A DNA stretch of 64,000 nucleotides from Berghia stephanieae (Eukaryota; Mollusca; Gastropoda; Nudibranchia; Aeolidiidae): positions 32,776,591-32,840,590 of the forward strand of contig CM067444.1 in NCBI GenBank assembly GCA_034508935.3, written 5' to 3'. The position numbers and the translations under genes were made by a program. The first letter of the stretch is position 1. Each line of letters starts with the position of its first letter. This document shows, piece after piece, positions 60,652 through 64,000 of the stretch. The notes under the pieces were generated by a model that saw only the letters and a list, made by a program, of their open reading frames with translations, did no database searches and had not been told where the DNA came from.

Positions 60652-61706
60652 ATGAGTGCTATCCCTAAGACAAGAAGTGGAAGCAGAAGCGGCAGTGAGA
60701 ATCGCAATCACATTAAACCTTCCAAGGACAGCAATGGAGTTGATTCGAAAGTGGAACCTGTCAAAAGTAAACAAGCTTCTGACAATGAGACTGATTTTCA
60801 TATATGTATCCTGTGCGATAAAAAATTTACAGAGCAATCAGATAGCCTTTTGCAGTGTGATAGATGTGATGGTTGGGCATGTACTGGTTGTCTGAACATG
60901 TCGCCCGAGACGTACTGTGCCATTGCAAGGCCAGACCTTCGATGGTTCTGTGAATATTGTGTGCAACCAGCGCTGCTCTCAGTAAAAGCAGATAAAGCCA
61001 TTGAGGATAAGTGCAGTGAATTTCTTGGAGCTGTAGAAGCTAGAATTTCAAATATTGAATCTGAACTCACACACAAAGCTTCAATAGTGGATCTCAAAAA
61101 GTTGGAAAATAATGTGAAGTCACGGAGGAGAAAATAGGCAAGCTATCAAGCACGCAAAATGAAGTTGAAACAAAGATTGGTGAAGCCACTGCAAATTTAG
61201 CATCTGACGGTGTCAAAGAGATGGCTGAACGTGAAGCACGAAAAAACAATCTAATTGTGTTCAATGTTCCAGTTCACAAATGTGATGATCCTGAAGCTCG
61301 CAAGGAGGCGGATGCCAAATATTTTCAGAAGCTTTGTAGACAGGGTCTAGAGATTGAGGCAGGAGTTGAGTACAGGAAGATTGTCAGATTAGGGAAAAAG
61401 AATGACGATAATAGACCTATGAAGATCATATTAATTAACAGTGATCAAGTATCACAAATCCTAAAAGCAGCGAAGAACCTTGGATCAAAGCCTGAGTTTA
61501 AACAAATTAGTATTGGACGTGATCGTACCCCTTTAGAAAGAGAAGAATCGCGAGCTCTTGTCAAGCTAAAACAACAGAAGCAAGCCGAATCAGACAGAAA
61601 CGGGGAGAAGGCCAGATGGGTCATAAGACATATGAGAATAGTAAACGCCTTCAGGGATACACCAACAGCGGTTATCCTCAACCTGGGCAAGGACAGGATG
61701 GAATAG
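60652..61706 (+). pseudogene. CR1-type LINE ORF1: PHD finger, coiled coil, RRM-like part; one frameshift
   Basis: Starts MSAIPKTRSGSRSGSENRNH, basic and Ser-rich. A PHD-type zinc finger follows: CILCDKKF, LLQCDRCDGWACTGC, RWFCEYC, with Cys at the usual His position. Then a helical region (IEDKCSEFLGAVEARISNIE). Near 61117 the frame moves by one base; it goes on VTEEKIGKLSSTQNEVETKI, REARKNNLIVFNVPVHKCDD and IVRLGKKNDDNRPMKIILIN, ending KDRME at 61706. The second part resembles the RNA-binding region of LINE ORF1 proteins, which coat the element RNA. The stop lies 14 bases before the ORF2 ATG. Confidence 0.85.
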
Positions 61707-61720
61707 GACGTCCAAAATCA

Positions 61721-62450
61721 ATGCTAAAATGCATGTGTACAAATGTAGATACTTTGTTAAACAAGCGTTTAGAGTTGTCTCATTTTCTTTTACATGAGCA
61801 GCCAGATATTTTCTTTATATCAGAAGTTTTATCAAAACATTTTAAGTGGGCTGTACAGAAAGCTGAAGTTGATATGGATGGTTATTGTTCATTTTCTAAT
61901 TGTTTTGACAACCAAATTAACGGCCACAGGGGTATCATCATTTATGTGAAAGAGGAGATAGGTGCACAAGAAATCACCCTGACACCTGACCAAAAGTTAG
62001 CTAATGAGAGTGTTTGGATCGAAGTGAAAGTGAGGGATGGTGAAAAATTACTAGCTGGATGTGCGTATAGGTCTCCAACTAGTTCCCCAGAGAACACGAA
62101 TAAGTGTATCGTATCAGACTATGCTGGACCTTACTAAGGATAGGGCATATGTATTAATCACCGGTGACTTCAATCAACCAGATGTTGATTGGGTAAATGA
62201 GACAGCCTCAGGCAACAAAGCATTAGAATTCTTAGAGTTCTATAGAGACTCTTTCCTCTATCAGCATGTTAAGTCGCCAACGCATTTTCGAGGGGATCAG
62301 AAACCAACACTCATAGACCTAGTTTTATCATCTGAAGAGAGCATGGTGAAAAATTTGACTCATAACGCTCCCCTTGGCAAAAGTCATCATCATGTTTTAG
62401 CTTTTAACTTTGTGTGTAGCACAAAAATTGAAGTAAAGAAAGAAAGACGG
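61721..62450 (+). pseudogene. CR1-type LINE ORF2, APE endonuclease region; one frameshift
   Basis: From ATG at 61721: MLKCMCTNVDTLLNKRLELS (Asn motif), QPDIFFISEVLSKHF (Glu), GHRGIIIYVKEEIG, SVWIEV, GCAYRSPTSSPENTNK. Around 62100-62115 the frame changes, then YQTMLDLTKDRAYVLITGDF and NQPDVDW, KPTLIDLVLSS and PLGKSHHHVLAFNF. The normal Ser-Asp-His reads Ser-His-His here, so the catalytic Asp is replaced. Confidence 0.87.
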
Positions 62451-64000
62451 TATAACTACAAAAAAGCCGACTTTGATAAACTGAGAAAGTGTGTGAATGA
62501 CAGCAATTTACTTGCCAAAATTCAGGATAAGGATGCAAATGATACATGGAACTGCATCAAAAAGACTGTAGAAACTGCAACTGAGGAATGTATTCCTAAA
62601 AGTGGATCAGGGCCTGCAGGCAAACGCAAGACACCTGTCTGGTGGAGTGAGATGGCTATGTCTAAGTTACGTAATAAGAAACAGACATACAAGAAATACT
62701 TGGGAACACTAGACCAGAGAGACTGGCTAGCCTACACAAGAGCCAGGAACCAAGCAAAAGCGGCGTGCCGGAAAGCAGTTCTAGACTATGAAAAGTCTAT
62801 AGCGCAAGATGCGAAAAATAATCCAAAGGCATTCTTCTCCTCTGCTAAGAGTAAGATGAAAGTGCAAGAAGGCCTAGCCGACCTCAAGGATAATGACGGT
62901 AAACTTGTGTCAGCTGACAAAGATAAGGCAAACCTCCTCAATACATTTTTCTGTAGTGTATTCACAAACGAGAGAGTGGGGGATATTCCTGATTGTGAAA
63001 AATCTGAAGTTGACTCTTCTCTTAGTGACATTATATTCACTTGTAAAGATGTGTGGAATAAGCTTTAAAATTTAGGCTCCTCGAAATCCTCTGGCCCTGA
63101 TGGGATACACCCATGTGTACTAAAAGAACTGGCAGAACAGCTAGCAGAACCCTTAGCAGAGTTGTTCAACAAGTCACTTAGGGAAGGGAAGCTGCCCAGC
63201 ATCTGGAAAGATGCAAATGTAACTCCACTTTTTAAAAAGGGTGAGAAGAGCAAAGCAAGTAACTATCGTCCGGTATCATTAACGTGTGTGATTTGCAAAA
63301 TAATGGAATCCGTGATTAGGGACAAAGTAGTCAAATACTTAATGGAACAAAAGTTGCTGTCTGAGTATCAACACGGTTTTATATCAAAACGCTCATGTAC
63401 CACTAATTTATTAGCTGCTCTCGACTCTTGGACTAGGTATTTGGACAGTGGCATACCTGTCGATGCAGTGTACCTTGATTTCGCCAAAGCATTTGACAGT
63501 GTTCCACATCAACGCCTTATTAAGAAACTTGGATCATATGGCATCAGTTCATGTTTGCTAGCTTGGATCTCAGATTTCCTGATTGGGAGAAGACAGCGTG
63601 TTAGGGTGAACGGCAGTTTTTCGGACTGGGCACCAGTATCGAGTGGTGTTCCGCAGGGAAGCTGCCTTGGTCCAGTTTTGTTTGTAATATTTATTAACGA
63701 TCTTCCAGACGTTGTGGACTCTCTGTGCCAAATGTATGCAGATGACACTAAGGTGTTCTCTAGAGTAGACAAGGAAGAGTTCATAACTCAGCTCCAAAGT
63801 GATCTTGACAGCTTGGTACAGTGGGCTGATAAATGGCAGCTTAGGTTTAATGCAGACAAGTGCCATGTCTTGCACTTGGGATATAGAAACCCGCACCATC
63901 AGTACACAATGAGAAATCATGACTCTAGCGAGACTGTCATACTTCAGCCTACTGAAGAGGAAAAAGATTTAGGTGTGTTAGTAGATCAGGAACTGAAGTT
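62451..64000 (+). pseudogene. CR1-type LINE ORF2, linker and reverse transcriptase; one in-frame stop
   Basis: Linker: RRYNYKKADFDKLRKCVNDS ... TPVWWSEMAMSKLRNKKQTY. TAA at 63066-63068 stands where relatives have Lys (NKL-stop-NLGSSKSSGPDG). The same frame then runs open to the edge: ANVTPLFKKGEKSKASNYRP, QHGFISKRSCTTNLLAALDS, AVYLDFAKAFDSV, QGSCLGPVLFVIFINDLPD, LCQMYADDTKVFS, and EEEKDLGVLVDQELK at the end. F/YADD and DFAKAFD hold the catalytic Asp residues. The C-terminus lies beyond the window. Confidence 0.92.

Larger units (their letters stand above)
60086..64000 (+). mobile_element. CR1-type LINE, running off the right edge
   Basis: Order: 5' UTR with two tandem ~162-bp repeats, ORF1 with PHD finger and RRM-like part, ORF2 with APE endonuclease and reverse transcriptase still open at the last base. 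The RT wording (SSGPDGIHPCVLKELAEQLA, YLDFAKAFDSVPHQRLIKKL, SSGVPQGSCLGPVLF, MYADDTK) is CR1/L2-like. The exact 5' end is uncertain; GATGGCCGCCATGGATGG at 60094 lies just after the satellite. One frameshift in ORF1, and one frameshift plus one stop in ORF2, make this copy inactive as read. Confidence 0.9.

Overview
The window is AT-rich, repeat-rich animal nuclear DNA. It has long introns with canonical GT-AG splice sites, dense microsatellites, LINEs of the RTE and CR1 types, tRNA-derived SINEs and many short inverted-repeat elements. The gene and repeat content suggest a marine invertebrate, most likely a lophotrochozoan such as a mollusc. That is an inference; nothing here fixes the species.

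The only host gene I can support is an anoctamin (TMEM16) family membrane protein on the + strand. It is read as 21 exons from 12479 to 48896, about 889 residues, starting inside the N-terminal dimerisation domain and ending at a TAA TGA double stop. Sequence flavour is closest to ANO7 and the ANO5/6/7 group. All six Ca2+-ligand residues known from TMEM16A are present. The first exon(s) with the start codon were not found. Three exons (7, 17 and 19) each carry a single-base frame disturbance. Splice sites and all other codons are intact, so I favour residual assembly errors over a dead gene, but the sequence alone cannot decide.

Layout. 1-12478: non-coding, with microsatellites, a small LINE C-terminal remnant (about 1860-2055), a SINE, a full-length but dead RTE-type LINE on the minus strand (5666-8886, flanked by a 12-bp target duplication), and clustered MITE and foldback repeats at 9.9-11.1 kb. 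12479-14196: anoctamin exons 1-2; the end of exon 1, including its splice donor, is tandemly multiplied four times. 14197-30791: a 16.6-kb intron with a ~135-bp tandem array split by a 1,254-bp hAT-like element, a candidate internal promoter at 19.8-19.97 kb, and several inverted-repeat elements. 30792-48896: exons 3-21, whose introns are loaded with one SINE family, a second tRNA-like SINE family, LINE scraps and large TTA microsatellites lying just before splice acceptors. 48897-57270: no recognisable gene; MITEs, a probable Helitron terminus at 56159, and a 38-base C run. 57270-60080: a 2.8-kb irregular satellite of CAC/CAT/ACT triplets. 60086-64000: a CR1-type LINE on the + strand running off the window, with tandem 5'-UTR repeats, a PHD-finger ORF1 and an endonuclease-RT ORF2, both interrupted.

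I saw no rRNA, functional tRNA, CRISPR, bacterial-type operon or virus-like element. The most unusual structures are the multiplied splice donor of anoctamin exon 1, the transposon-split minisatellite, and a set of nearly perfect large hairpins.
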